Shown: positions 44,046 through 53,369 of the stretch, piece by piece
Numbering within the stretch: the stretch's first letter is position 1
Layout: each line of letters starts with the position of its first letter
Assembly (NCBI RefSeq): GCF_947253065.1
Contig: NZ_CAMXWS010000008.1
Location: 3,107-67,106 of the forward strand
Length of the DNA stretch: 64,000 nucleotides
From: an uncultured Corynebacterium sp.
GTDB lineage: Bacteria > Actinomycetota > Actinomycetes > Mycobacteriales > Mycobacteriaceae
Reading direction: 5' to 3'
Notes under the pieces: generated by a model
The model's database searches: none
What the model saw: only the letters and a program-made list of their open reading frames with translations
Told to the model about the DNA's origin: nothing
Made by a program: the position numbers and the translations under genes

Positions 44046-45572
44046 GTGAATAGTTTTTGGCGCGGTTTCCGTTGGCTCATGGGCACCCCCTGGCCGCTGT
44101 ACGCGTCTGTCCTGCTCTTCACAAACGTCGCCGCCGCGATCGCGATCATGGCGTTCGTGCGCTACCTGATCCCGATGCCGGAGGCACGCCAGCTCGCCAA
44201 GGTCGCTGCTGGCTTCGCACCCGTTGGCATTATCTATTTGGTGGTAGCCGTCATCGTCGGCGGTCTCGTGTCGTATTGGCTCTTCCGGCCGGTCCTTCTG
44301 TACCAACGGCGACCCGATGATTTCGATCCGTATGTGGTGCGCAACCTCGTGCTGCGCATCCCGGTGCTGCAAACCTTGGTCGTGGCCTTGATCTGGTTCA
44401 TCGGCATCATCATCGCCACCGCTGCTGCGTCGCGTACCACGGGCAGTCTTGCGCTCGTGGTCGCTGTATCGACGCTTATGGCTGGGTTGGTCACCGCCGT
44501 GCTCACCTATGTGCAGGCAGAAAGGCTCGTGCGTCCGATCGCGGCGAACACGCTGTCTCGACGCTTCGCTGACACCACGCTCGAACCACCCATCAAGCAG
44601 CGTTTGTACATGACCTGGTTCATGACATCGGGCGTGCCTTTGATCGGTATTCTCTTCCTACTGCTTGCCCAGAACAACGGTTTCTTCGGGCACACGCCGG
44701 GCGAGCTGATGCCGTCCATTTCGGCTCTGGCTGTCACCGCGATCGTGACCGGCATGGCCGGCACGGCATTTGCCACGATGAGCGTGGTTGACCCGATCAA
44801 GGAGCTCCAAGAGGCGATCAACCGGGTGCGTCGCGGCGAAACCGACACCCAGGTGGATATTTACGATGCCTCCGAGCTTGGTGTACTCCAGGCCGGCTTC
44901 AACGAGATGATGCGTGGGTTAAATGAGCGCCAACGAGTGCGCGATATCTTCGGCCAATACGTAGGCAGTGAAGTCGCACAGAAGGCGCTCGAGGAGAAAC
45001 CGGAGCTCGGCGGTGAGGACCGCAAGGTCGCGGTTGTGTTCGTCGATGTGATCGGCTCGACCAACTTCGCGGTCAACCACACGCCGGAAGAGGTCGTGGA
45101 TGCTCTGAATGAGTTCTTCGAGATCGTCGTGGACGTGGTCCACCGCAACCGTGGCGTGATCAACAAATTCGAAGGCGATGCTGCACTGGCAGTGTTCGGT
45201 GCCCCGCTGGCGGTCAACGATTCCACGTCGCACGCCCTTCAGGCAGCACGTGAGCTGCGTCAGGAGCTCGACGGACTTGAGCTGGAAGCCGGCATTGGTG
45301 TTGCTTCCGGCCACGTTGTTGCTGGCCACATCGGTGGCCAGGACCGCTTTGAATACACCGTGATTGGCGACGCGGTGAATACTGCTGCGCGCCTCACCGA
45401 GCTGGCGAAGGACTCCCCGGGCCGGGTGCTCACTAACTCCTCAACACTCAAGGGCGCCAACGAAGTCGAGCAGGCCCGCTGGACCGTGATGAAGTCCATC
45501 GAGCTGCGTGGCCGCAACAAGATGACGCAGCTGGCCCGCCCCGTCCGCGCGACGATGGCGGACAAGTACTGA
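44046..45572 (+). CDS. cyaB: Membrane-bound class III adenylate cyclase
   Basis: Protein of 508 residues: six membrane helices in the N-terminal ~250 residues, a HAMP domain (~250-305; VVDPIKELQEAINRVRRGE) and a class III cyclase domain (~335-500). Metal Asp residues are in FVDVIGST and EGDAALAVFG, the purine-binding Lys in INKFEGD, and the transition-state residues in YTVIGDAVNTAARL. It makes cAMP, the effector of GlxR encoded at 63200. The layout matches C. glutamicum CyaB. GTG 44046 follows TAAAGT (44032-44037) by 8 nt. Confidence 0.93.
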   Translation: MNSFWRGFRWLMGTPWPLYASVLLFTNVAAAIAIMAFVRYLIPMPEARQLAKVAAGFAPVGIIYLVVAVIVGGLVSYWLFRPVLLYQRRPDDFDPYVVRNLVLRIPVLQTLVVALIWFIGIIIATAAASRTTGSLALVVAVSTLMAGLVTAVLTYVQAERLVRPIAANTLSRRFADTTLEPPIKQRLYMTWFMTSGVPLIGILFLLLAQNNGFFGHTPGELMPSISALAVTAIVTGMAGTAFATMSVVDPIKELQEAINRVRRGETDTQVDIYDASELGVLQAGFNEMMRGLNERQRVRDIFGQYVGSEVAQKALEEKPELGGEDRKVAVVFVDVIGSTNFAVNHTPEEVVDALNEFFEIVVDVVHRNRGVINKFEGDAALAVFGAPLAVNDSTSHALQAARELRQELDGLELEAGIGVASGHVVAGHIGGQDRFEYTVIGDAVNTAARLTELAKDSPGRVLTNSSTLKGANEVEQARWTVMKSIELRGRNKMTQLARPVRATMADKY

Positions 45573-45598
45573 ATCCCCGGCCTGCGCCCGCCAGTCCG

Positions 45599-45690
45599 CC
45601 ACTAGATGCGTTTGCAGCCCCATTACAAAACCCCAGGTGAAATGTTACGAATGTTGCGCCTGGGATCCGAATTCCATACGCATCTAGTGG
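45599..45690. repeat. Nested inverted repeat between cyaB and topA
   Basis: Perfect 13-bp arms CCACTAGATGCGT (45599-45611) and ACGCATCTAGTGG (45678-45690) enclose a second inverted repeat CCCAGG...CCTGGG (about 45632-45663). No T-run follows on either side. It may be a cruciform, a structured RNA, a bidirectional terminator or a small non-autonomous element. Flanks show no clear target duplication. Confidence 0.6.
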
Positions 45691-45755
45691 CCCTGTAAAA
45701 GGGTGGCGCGAACGACCCCGCCGGCCAACCCCGCCGGCCACCCCAGGGAGCGGGC

Positions 45756-48692
45756 CTACCTGCGGCGGGAGCCGGCCTTAACCACGCGCTTGGTGGTCTG
45801 CGGCGGCTTCTTTGCGGTCTTCTTGGCTGATTTTTTGGCAGTTTTCTTCGCCGTCTTCTTCGCAGATTTCTTGGTCGTCCGCTTCTTGGTGGTCTTCTTC
45901 GCGCCACCAGCACCCTCTTCGGCCTCGCGGGCACGACGAGCTGAGAGCAGCTCGTTGGCGCGCTGGTCAGTCATAGTCTCCGGGGTGTCGCCACGCTGGA
46001 GAGACGCATTGGTCTCACCGTCGGTGACGTATGGGCCGAAGCGGCCGTCCTTCACGGTCATGGGCTTGCCGGAGACATCGTTGTCGCCGAGCATCTTCAG
46101 CGGCGGCTTCGCAGCAGCGCGACCGCGGCGCTTGGGTTCGGCGTAGATGCGACGAGCCTCATCCAGGGTGATGGAGAAGATCTGCTCCTCATTCGCCAGG
46201 GAACGGGAGTCAGAGCCCTTCTTCAGGTACGGGCCGTAGCGGCCGTTCTGGGCGGTGATCATCTCACCATCGGCAGGGTCTTCGCCGACCTCGCGGGGCA
46301 GGGACAAAAGCTGCAGTGCCTCGTCCAGGGTGACCGTGGACGGCTCCATGGAGCTGAAGAGGGAGGCGGTGGCGGGCTTGAGTTGTTCGTCGATAAGCTG
46401 CTCGACCCGCTTTGCCTTCTGGTTGGCTGCAGTCTTTGTTTCCCAGTTCTTGGCGCGCTTGCCTTCAGCGGCGCGTTGGGCGTCTTCTTCGGCGCGCTCC
46501 TGCGCGATGATCTCCTCCGCGCGAGACTCGGCGGTGGCGCGCTCATCGTCGCGCACGAGCTCGGTGACGTACGGGCCGTAGCGGCCTTCCTTGGCCACGA
46601 CGGTACGGCCGGTCTTCGGGTTCTCGCCGAGTTCGCGGCCGGTCGGCGGGGTAGCAAAGAGCTTCTCCGCCATCTCCTTGGTCACTTCGTCCGGGGTGGT
46701 GGACTCAGGCAGGTTGGCGCGCTGGTACTCCGGCTCGCCTTCGGCAGTCGTGCCCACCTGGCGTTCCAGGTACGGGCCGTAGCGACCAACACGGACGTAG
46801 ACCGGGCGATCCTCGTCGTCGTGGAAGAGCTCGAGCGAGTTCACGCGACGTGCGTCGATGGATTCGAGGTTGCTCTCGATGATGGACTTCAAGCCACCGC
46901 GACGCGCAATAGCCTCGGCGGTGGACTCATCGGCATCGGCGTCACCGAAGTAGAAACCAGTGAGCCACTGGGTGCGGTTCTCGTTGCCGCGGGCGATTTC
47001 GTCGAGCTCGTCCTCCATGGACGAGGTGAACTCATAATCGACGAGCGCATCAAAATTCTGCTCAAGCAGGCCCACGACAGAGAACGCGACCCATGTGGGC
47101 ACGAGTGCATTGCCACGGGGTGCGACATAGCCACGGTCCTGGATGGTCTTGATGATCGACGCGTACGTCGACGGACGACCAATGCCGAGTTCTTCCATCT
47201 TCTTCACCAAGCTGGCCTCGGTGTAGCGGGCCGGCGGGTTGGTGGAGTGGCCGTCAGCGGTGACCTCGCGGGTAGCAAGGCCATCGCCCTCAGCGAGCTG
47301 CGGCAGGTGCTTTTCGTTCTTGTCCTGCGTGTCCGAGTAGGCGCGCAGCCAGCCTGGGAAGGTGATGGTGCGACCGGAGGCGGACAGTTCGACATTCTCA
47401 CCGGTGGTCGCGGTACCTGCGATCGTGGCGGTGACGGACGTGCCGCGGGCATCTTCCATCTGGGAGGCAACGGTGCGCTGCCAGATGAGCTCGTAAAGCT
47501 TGAATTCCTCTGCGTCGAGGGAGCTGGCCAGCTCACCGGGGGTGGCAAAGCGCTCACCCGCTGGGCGGATCGCCTCGTGCGCCTCCTGCGAATTCTTCAC
47601 CTTACGGTCGTAACGGCGCGGGGCGTCGGTGACGTAATTAGCACCGTAGAGTTCGCGGGCAGCGGATCGTGCGGCGTCGAGGCCCTGCTTGGACAGCGAG
47701 GTCGAGTCCGTACGCATATAAGTAATGTGGCCGTTCTCGTAAAGGCGCTGCGCAATACGCATTGTGCGGGCGGACGTGAAGTGCAGCTTCGCGCCTGCAG
47801 CCTGCTGCAGCGTCGAGGTCATGAACGGCGGGTACGGCCGACGGGTGTACGGCTTGGACACCACCTTGGTGACCGTCATGTCCTGGCCGGTCAGACCGTC
47901 CGCAAGGGCGCGGGCATCCTGCTCGTCGACCACGACCAGCTCGTCGTTTTTGAGTTTTCCGCGGTCGTCGAAGTCTTTGCCTTGGGCGATGCGGGAGCCG
48001 TCGATAAGCGTGAGCTTTGCGTCGAAAGTCTCGCCGGAACGCTCAAGGGATGCGGTGAGGTCCCAGTATTCCGCGGGAATGAACGCCATGCGCTCGCGTT
48101 CACGCTCGACGATGACGCGCGTTGCCACCGACTGCACGCGGCCAGCGGACAGGCGCGGCATGACCTTCTTCCACAGCACGGGCGAGACTTCGTAGCCGTA
48201 CAGGCGGTCGAGAATGCGGCGTGTTTCCTGCGCGTCGACAAGATCCATGTCCAGCTCGCGCGTATTTTCCGCAGCCTCTCGGATCGCGGATTCAGTGATC
48301 TCGTTGAACACCATGCGTTCAACCGGCACCTTCGGCTTCAGCACCTCAAGCAAGTGCCATGCGATCGCTTCGCCCTCACGGTCCGGGTCTGTCGCGAGCA
48401 GCAGCTTGTCGGACTGCTTCAGCTTGGCGCGCAGGTCCGTGACCTTCTTCTTTTTGTCCGCGCTGACCACGTAAATCGGCTGGAATTCCGCCTCCGGGTT
48501 CACGCCGAGCTTCGCCCACGGTTCCTTTTTGTACTTCGCCGGAATATCGGCTGCGCGGCCCGGAAGGTCGCGGATGTGGCCCACAGACGCCTCGACGAAA
48601 TAGGCATCGCCCAGATATTTCTGGATCTTCTTCGCCTTCGTCTGCGACTCCACAATGACCAGGGTCTTGCCCTGTCCGTTCTGCTCAGCCAC
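45756..48692 (-). CDS. topA: DNA topoisomerase I
   Basis: Type IA topoisomerase of 978 residues that relaxes negative supercoils. Toprim domain at the N-terminus (TLVIVESQTKAKKIQ; ATDPDREGEAIAWHL), catalytic Tyr in HITYMRTDSTSL, and several C-terminal GRYGPY-type repeats without zinc fingers, as in mycobacterial TopA. The last ~50 residues are a Lys-rich tail (TAKKTAKKSAKKTAKK) that binds DNA in relatives. The GTG start at 48692 has AAGGAG 9 nt upstream; frame upstream of it is unsupported. Confidence 0.95.
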   Translation of the reverse strand: MAEQNGQGKTLVIVESQTKAKKIQKYLGDAYFVEASVGHIRDLPGRAADIPAKYKKEPWAKLGVNPEAEFQPIYVVSADKKKKVTDLRAKLKQSDKLLLATDPDREGEAIAWHLLEVLKPKVPVERMVFNEITESAIREAAENTRELDMDLVDAQETRRILDRLYGYEVSPVLWKKVMPRLSAGRVQSVATRVIVERERERMAFIPAEYWDLTASLERSGETFDAKLTLIDGSRIAQGKDFDDRGKLKNDELVVVDEQDARALADGLTGQDMTVTKVVSKPYTRRPYPPFMTSTLQQAAGAKLHFTSARTMRIAQRLYENGHITYMRTDSTSLSKQGLDAARSAARELYGANYVTDAPRRYDRKVKNSQEAHEAIRPAGERFATPGELASSLDAEEFKLYELIWQRTVASQMEDARGTSVTATIAGTATTGENVELSASGRTITFPGWLRAYSDTQDKNEKHLPQLAEGDGLATREVTADGHSTNPPARYTEASLVKKMEELGIGRPSTYASIIKTIQDRGYVAPRGNALVPTWVAFSVVGLLEQNFDALVDYEFTSSMEDELDEIARGNENRTQWLTGFYFGDADADESTAEAIARRGGLKSIIESNLESIDARRVNSLELFHDDEDRPVYVRVGRYGPYLERQVGTTAEGEPEYQRANLPESTTPDEVTKEMAEKLFATPPTGRELGENPKTGRTVVAKEGRYGPYVTELVRDDERATAESRAEEIIAQERAEEDAQRAAEGKRAKNWETKTAANQKAKRVEQLIDEQLKPATASLFSSMEPSTVTLDEALQLLSLPREVGEDPADGEMITAQNGRYGPYLKKGSDSRSLANEEQIFSITLDEARRIYAEPKRRGRAAAKPPLKMLGDNDVSGKPMTVKDGRFGPYVTDGETNASLQRGDTPETMTDQRANELLSARRAREAEEGAGGAKKTTKKRTTKKSAKKTAKKTAKKSAKKTAKKPPQTTKRVVKAGSRRR

Positions 48693-48906
48693 GCCGGGTG
48701 ACTCCTTAAACCTTCGGCTCAACGATTCTCTAAAAAGACAACTACCACTATTTTCACGGCTGCGCGTAAACAAGGGGTAGCGCCATTTCGCTTATCGACG
48801 TTAACACTCCCCTCCCCCAACCCCTCCCGTCCCACTACACTTTCCGCAAGAGGTCACGTCTAAAGCACACTAAAAACTGCTGCGGCGGACAGGAAGGACG
48901 GAAGCT
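48693..48906. other. Divergent topA / dedA intergenic region
   Basis: 214 bp that must hold both promoters. It contains a perfect iterated 11-mer GCTTATCGACG (48790-48800). No operator or RNA is recognised. Confidence 0.5.
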
Positions 48907-49542
48907 GTGACAGAAATTGTGGACTCGCTCATCGGGTTCTTGGAACAGCTCATGACCACGCCGTTGTTCTATCCCCTACTCAGCCTCGTGATCATGCTCG
49001 ATGCGTTGTGTCCGTTGATGCCATCTGAAACAGTGCTTAACCTCGCCGGTGCCTTTTCTGGTTCGCAGGGTGTGCCGGATGTGCGCTGGATTTTCGGCGC
49101 CGCAACAATCGGCGCGATCATTGGCGATAATTTGTGCTTCATGTTGGGCGGGCGCCTAATCGGGGTGGTCAACCGCCTCGACCCTGAATCCCGCGCGGGT
49201 AAGACCATCAAGTGGGTGCGCGCGAACCAGAACAAACGCGCTGGGGTGACCATCATCGTCGCCCGCTTCCTGCCGTGGGCGCGGTGGGTAGCCACGATCG
49301 TGCTGGGCTCAGTTCGTTATAACTGGTTCTTGTTCTTCATCTACGACACCATCGGCGTGCTGCTGTGGGTCACCATCGGTGTGGGCGTGGGCTATATCGG
49401 TGGCTCGATCATGTCCGATTACCCACTTCTAGCGATGATCGTGGGCGTGACCCTCGGTTCCCTGGTCGGCCTGGCTATCCAGAAACTGCAGACGAATCTC
49501 TCCGAATGGAACGACGTGCGCCGCGGAACTTCGGTCATCTAA
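48907..49542 (+). CDS. DedA family membrane protein
   Basis: Protein of 211 residues with about five hydrophobic segments. It has the DedA (SNARE-associated, VTT) features: LCPLMPSETVLNLAGAFSG near the N-terminus, GDNLCFMLGGRL and the conserved VARFLPWARWVATIVLGS. DedA proteins are linked to lipid scrambling or undecaprenyl-phosphate recycling. GTG 48907 follows AAGGACGGAAG. Confidence 0.88.
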   Translation: MTEIVDSLIGFLEQLMTTPLFYPLLSLVIMLDALCPLMPSETVLNLAGAFSGSQGVPDVRWIFGAATIGAIIGDNLCFMLGGRLIGVVNRLDPESRAGKTIKWVRANQNKRAGVTIIVARFLPWARWVATIVLGSVRYNWFLFFIYDTIGVLLWVTIGVGVGYIGGSIMSDYPLLAMIVGVTLGSLVGLAIQKLQTNLSEWNDVRRGTSVI

Positions 49543-49558
49543 AAGCATTCCGGCATGA

Positions 49559-49600
49559 GAAAACCCCGGCTCATTCTGGTCTTCGACCAGGTAGCCGGGG
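49559..49600 (-). terminator. Intrinsic terminator of the cold-shock gene
   Basis: Two stacked stems: CCCCGGCT (49564-49571) / AGCCGGGG (49593-49600) and inner CTGGTC (49576-49581) / GACCAG (49585-49590). On the minus strand TTTTCTC follows. It also separates the convergent dedA gene. Confidence 0.8.
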
Positions 49601-49610
49601 TGAATAGTTC

Positions 49611-49814
49611 TTAGAGCGCGCGCACCTGCTGTGCCTGCGGGCCCTTGCTGCCTTCGCCCACCTCGAATTCAACCTGCTGGTTTTCTTCAAGGGTGCGGAA
49701 ACCGCTGCCCTGGATCTCGGAATAGTGGACGAAGACGTCCGCCGAGCCATCTTCCGGGGCGATGAAGCCGAAGCCCTTTTCGGCGTTGAACCACTTCACT
49801 GTTCCAGTAGCCAT
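49611..49814 (-). CDS. cspA: Cold-shock protein, CspA family
   Basis: RNA-chaperone OB-fold protein of 67 residues: GTVKWFNAEKGFGFI contains RNP1 (KGFGFI) and DVFVHYSEI contains RNP2, ending QAQQVRAL. ATG 49814 is the family start; the frame extends upstream but without similarity. The region from 49815 to the divergent helicase gene at 49985 is long enough for a structured leader, as is common for cold-shock genes, though I cannot define it. Confidence 0.95.
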   Translation of the reverse strand: MATGTVKWFNAEKGFGFIAPEDGSADVFVHYSEIQGSGFRTLEENQQVEFEVGEGSKGPQAQQVRAL

Positions 49815-49984
49815 TGTGATTTGTACCTTTCGTGTTTTCCGGCCTGTGACCGGTTGTTCGCGGTCGTGCTTGCAAAACTCGCGAGCACCCCGTGAAAGGC
49901 GCACACAAAATCTGCGACCATTGATTATTTTGCCATGAATTAGGGTTTTACGTCGGATATAGATTTTGAAGTGAGGAGATCACG

Positions 49985-52354
49985 TTGACACAGCCGTCAG
50001 CTTTCGCCGCCGAGCTTATCGACGGCCTTTCATCCTCCCTCCCCTCCGCCACCCTCACCCATGTGCGCACTGTGCCTGCTCAACCATCCCAAACGGTTGA
50101 GTGGCCCGCCTGGGTGGACACCGACCTGCGCAGCACGCTGATGGAGTCTGGCATTTCTGACCTTTATATCCACCAACGCCAATGCGCTGACCTCGCATGG
50201 GCTGGGCATAACGTCGTTGTGGCCACAGGCACGTCCTCCGGTAAGTCATTGGGCTACCAGCTGCCTGTGCTGAGCACGCTTGCCCATGACCCAACCGCTT
50301 GCGCTTTGTACATCACCCCCACGAAAGCTCTGGGCTCCGATCAGCTGTTGGCGGTGAGCGATCTGATCAAGGGCCACCCCAAATTGAGTGGCCCGAAAGG
50401 GATCAACCCCGCTCCCTATGACGGTGACACTCCCACCGAGGCGCGCTCGGCAATTCGGGAGACCACCCGCTTCGCCTTCACCAATCCGGACATGCTGCAC
50501 GCGGGCATTTTGTCCTCGCACGTGCGATGGGCGCGCTTCTTGCGACACCTGAAATATGTCGTGGTCGATGAATGTCACACCTACCGCGGTGTCTTCGGCG
50601 CGAATGTGGCGCTCGTACTGCGCCGTCTGGATCGCCTCGCGCGCGCCTACGGTGCGGAGCCGACATTCATCTTTGCTTCTGCAACAGCTGCTGATCCCGC
50701 GGCTCATGCCACCAGACTGTGCGGCCGCGACGTCACCCCCGTCACTGAAGACGGCGCCCCCACCGGCGAGCGCACTTATGCCCTATGGGAACCCGGGTTC
50801 ATCGAGGGTGCCGAAGGAGAAAACGGTGCCCCCGTCCGCCGCGCCGCCACCACTGAAGCGGGCACGATGATGGCGAATCTCGTTGCCTCCGGCGCCAGAA
50901 CCCTGACCTTTGTGCGGTCCCGGCGCGCTAGCGAGACCGTGGCCATGCGCGCTGCTGAAGACCTTGTTGCTGCTGGTCGCGCTGATTTCGCCCGACGTAT
51001 CGCCTCCTACCGCGCCGGCTACCTCGCCGAGGACCGCCGCGCGCTCGAGCGTGCCTTGGACGATGGCGATCTCCTCGGCATGGCCACCACCAATGCCCTT
51101 GAGCTGGGCATCGACGTCGGTGGACTCGACGCGGTTGTCATGGCTGGCTTCCCCGGCACCGTTGCTTCATTCCGGCAACAGGCAGGCCGTGCTGGTCGCC
51201 GTGGGCAATCTTCTCTCGTGGTCATGATCGCTCGTGATGAGCCCATGGACACCTACCTGGTCCACCACCCGGAAGCCCTTTTGGACAAACCGGTGGAAAA
51301 CAGTGTGTTCAACCCGTCGAACCCTTATATCCTGCGGGGACACATCTATTGCGCCGCCGTGGAGAAACCACTCACCGTGGCGGAGGTGGAAGAACTGGGG
51401 GCGCAAGGGGTCGTCGAAAAGCTTGAAGCCAAAGGGCTGCTGCGCAAACGCCCGCGTGGCTGGTTCGCAGTCCCGCAGCTCGAGGGCGAGATCTCCCCGG
51501 AGACCGCCCACGGCGCGGTGTCTCTGCGTGGCGGTGCTGGCGAACAAGTCATGATCGTCGACGCCACCGACGGCCGTCTGCTCGGCACCGTCGATTCCGC
51601 CCGCGCCGCCTCCCAAGTCCACGACGGCGCCGTGTACATCCACCAGGGCGAATACTTCATCATCGACGAACTCGACCTGGACAATTACATCGCGCTCGCC
51701 CACCCCGAAGTGCCCGATTACAGCACGATGGCTCGCTCAACCACCGACATCCGCGTCATCGGTGAAGCCCACGCACGCCGCAATCCCTCGCCGGGTCTGT
51801 GGGTGGCAAGCGTCGACGTCGAAGTCACTGACCGCGTCACCGGCTACGCGGTCAAGCTTGCCGACGGCACCACCTCCGAACACATCCCCCTCGACCTCCC
51901 CGAGCAAAAACTGTTCACCCGGGCCGTCGCCTACACCATTGATCCGCTTGTTCTGGACAAGATCGGGGTGGCTGCCGGTGATATCCCCGGCACCTTGCAC
52001 GCTGCCGAGCACGCCGCCATCGGTCTGCTCCCCCTCCTTGCCACTTGCGACCGGTGGGACATCGGCGGTGTCTCCACCGCACTTCACCCCGACACAATGC
52101 TGCCCACCGTCTTCGTTTACGACGGCCACCCCGGCGGCGCCGGCTTCGCCGAAGAAGGCTTCACCCGCTTCCACCATTGGATATCCGCTACATACGAAGC
52201 CGTGAAGTCCTGTGGCTGTGCTGCTGGCTGTCCCTCGTGTGTACAGTCACCCAAGTGCGGCAATGGCAACCAGCCACTGGATAAAGCCGGAGCTTTGAAA
52301 CTGCTCGGCGCTCTGGTCACCATGACTGCGGAGGTTGAGCAGCCAGATGTTTAA
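49985..52354 (+). CDS. DEAD/DEAH-box helicase with DUF1998 zinc domain
   Basis: Protein of 789 residues. Helicase core: Walker A ATGTSSGKSLGYQ, motif II VVDECHTY, motif III SATAADP, and motif VI QQAGRAGRRGQ. A long C-terminal DUF1998 domain ends in the Cys cluster SCGCAAGCPSCVQSPKCG. Such MrfA/YprA-like helicases act in DNA repair in Bacillus. Beside Tad genes it matches the helicase/secretion neighbourhood described for actinobacteria. TTG 49985 is preceded by GAGGAG. An iterated 11-mer lies at codon ~11. Confidence 0.9.
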   Translation: MTQPSAFAAELIDGLSSSLPSATLTHVRTVPAQPSQTVEWPAWVDTDLRSTLMESGISDLYIHQRQCADLAWAGHNVVVATGTSSGKSLGYQLPVLSTLAHDPTACALYITPTKALGSDQLLAVSDLIKGHPKLSGPKGINPAPYDGDTPTEARSAIRETTRFAFTNPDMLHAGILSSHVRWARFLRHLKYVVVDECHTYRGVFGANVALVLRRLDRLARAYGAEPTFIFASATAADPAAHATRLCGRDVTPVTEDGAPTGERTYALWEPGFIEGAEGENGAPVRRAATTEAGTMMANLVASGARTLTFVRSRRASETVAMRAAEDLVAAGRADFARRIASYRAGYLAEDRRALERALDDGDLLGMATTNALELGIDVGGLDAVVMAGFPGTVASFRQQAGRAGRRGQSSLVVMIARDEPMDTYLVHHPEALLDKPVENSVFNPSNPYILRGHIYCAAVEKPLTVAEVEELGAQGVVEKLEAKGLLRKRPRGWFAVPQLEGEISPETAHGAVSLRGGAGEQVMIVDATDGRLLGTVDSARAASQVHDGAVYIHQGEYFIIDELDLDNYIALAHPEVPDYSTMARSTTDIRVIGEAHARRNPSPGLWVASVDVEVTDRVTGYAVKLADGTTSEHIPLDLPEQKLFTRAVAYTIDPLVLDKIGVAAGDIPGTLHAAEHAAIGLLPLLATCDRWDIGGVSTALHPDTMLPTVFVYDGHPGGAGFAEEGFTRFHHWISATYEAVKSCGCAAGCPSCVQSPKCGNGNQPLDKAGALKLLGALVTMTAEVEQPDV

Positions 52355-52704
52355 ATCGGGCCGGCCTTCGCCACAGCCTCCGCTCGCCTAAGTGTCACGG
52401 TGACGGTGACGTCGGGACCTATGATCTGACAGTCAGCGATAGCTGCGCCGTTGAGCTCTGCGGTTGTGCGCGCTGCGGCGCAAGCATCTGCATCACCTTG
52501 GGCGGTGTATAAAGCAGTCGCGCCGGCAATAGCGGCGAGGTCGGCGGCGACCTGTGCACGATGCGAATCCGCGGTCCGGCTGACTAATGCAGCAACCACC
52601 AGGGCTAATGCCACCACCGCAGCGACGATGCCGGCGGAGAGGATGGTGGCGTAGCCGTGGTCGTCGCAAAGCTTGGCCCGGGCGCGCGAGGCAGTCGCTG
52701 TCAC
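52351..52704 (-). CDS. Rv3654c-like TadE-family protein
   Basis: Protein of 117 residues with an N-terminal DDHGYATILSAGIVAAVVAL membrane helix followed by HRAQVAADLAAIAGATAL, the mark of the helicase/secretion-neighbourhood TadE-like family. It has a Cys pair (DACAAA, ADCQI). It overlaps the upstream tadE gene by 4 nt and is the last gene of the pilus operon. Probably a minor pilin-like or secreted component. Confidence 0.8.
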   Translation of the reverse strand: MTATASRARAKLCDDHGYATILSAGIVAAVVALALVVAALVSRTADSHRAQVAADLAAIAGATALYTAQGDADACAAARTTAELNGAAIADCQIIGPDVTVTVTLRRAEAVAKAGPI

Positions 52705-53015
52705 GGCGCCTCCACTGGGAACGCGGCAGTCGCGGTCATCGGGCGGACGGGTGCTGGAACTGTCGCGGTCACCCGCACCACTCCAGCGGACTCCGCCACT
52801 GTGACGGTCGCACCATCTCGTGGTGGCTCATAATCCACCCCGATGGCATGTGACCGGGCAGCCGCACCGGCGATATCCACCGCTGAGATATAGGCACCCA
52901 GTGTCGCGATTCCAGCCACGATCGCTGCTGCCACTGTGACCAAAACGGCTAGGGCAAGGGCGGCTTCGATGGTGACGGAGCCTCGTTCGTCGAGAAGCGA
53001 AAAGCGCTGTGACAT
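52701..53015 (-). CDS. TadE-like minor pilin
   Basis: Protein of 104 residues with the class III prepilin-like ERGSVTIEAALALAVLV: Gly before a hydrophobic stretch with Glu at position 5 after it. The rest is a short beta-rich region (ATVTVAESAGVVRVTATV). TadE-type pseudopilins help assemble Flp pili. It lies 8 nt after the Flp-like gene. Confidence 0.78.
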   Translation of the reverse strand: MSQRFSLLDERGSVTIEAALALAVLVTVAAAIVAGIATLGAYISAVDIAGAAARSHAIGVDYEPPRDGATVTVAESAGVVRVTATVPAPVRPMTATAAFPVEAP

Positions 53016-53023
53016 GCTGCGAC

Positions 53024-53266
53024 CTAGGACGGAGTGTTGGACAGGGCGTCGGTGATGATGCCTTCGATGGCGTCCACCACCCCGTTACCGTTGATCACCA
53101 TGTAGAGCACCGCGGCGAGTGCTGCTGCCGCGAGGCTGCCCATGGCGTATTCGATTGTCGACATGCCGTCATCCCGGCGCAGAACAGCCGCGCGAGCAGC
53201 GATTTTGATGTAAATGCGGGCCAGGAAAGAGTTGACGGAATGGGTGGTCGTGATTGCTGCGGTCAT
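53024..53266 (-). CDS. DUF4244 Flp-type pilin
   Basis: Small protein of 80 residues. A basic leader ends with RRDDG, followed by MSTIEYAMGSLAAAALAAVL, which fits prepilin cleavage after Gly and the Glu5 of type IV pilins. It ends with a short polar tail. This is the probable major Flp pilin. No prepilin peptidase gene is seen in the window, so processing depends on one elsewhere. Confidence 0.82.
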   Translation of the reverse strand: MTAAITTTHSVNSFLARIYIKIAARAAVLRRDDGMSTIEYAMGSLAAAALAAVLYMVINGNGVVDAIEGIITDALSNTPS

Positions 53267-53369
53267 TGTTTTAACTCCTTGTTTTTGTTGTGAATTTCGC
53301 TGTGTGTGAGAAGTTCAGAAGTGTCGTGTGGTCAGGTCGATGAAAAATCGCTTGTTTTTTCGTGCCTCC

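Noticed and set aside
46383..48701. Long open frame opposite topA (772 codons)
   Set aside because: Antisense shadow of topA, which has full motifs on the other strand.
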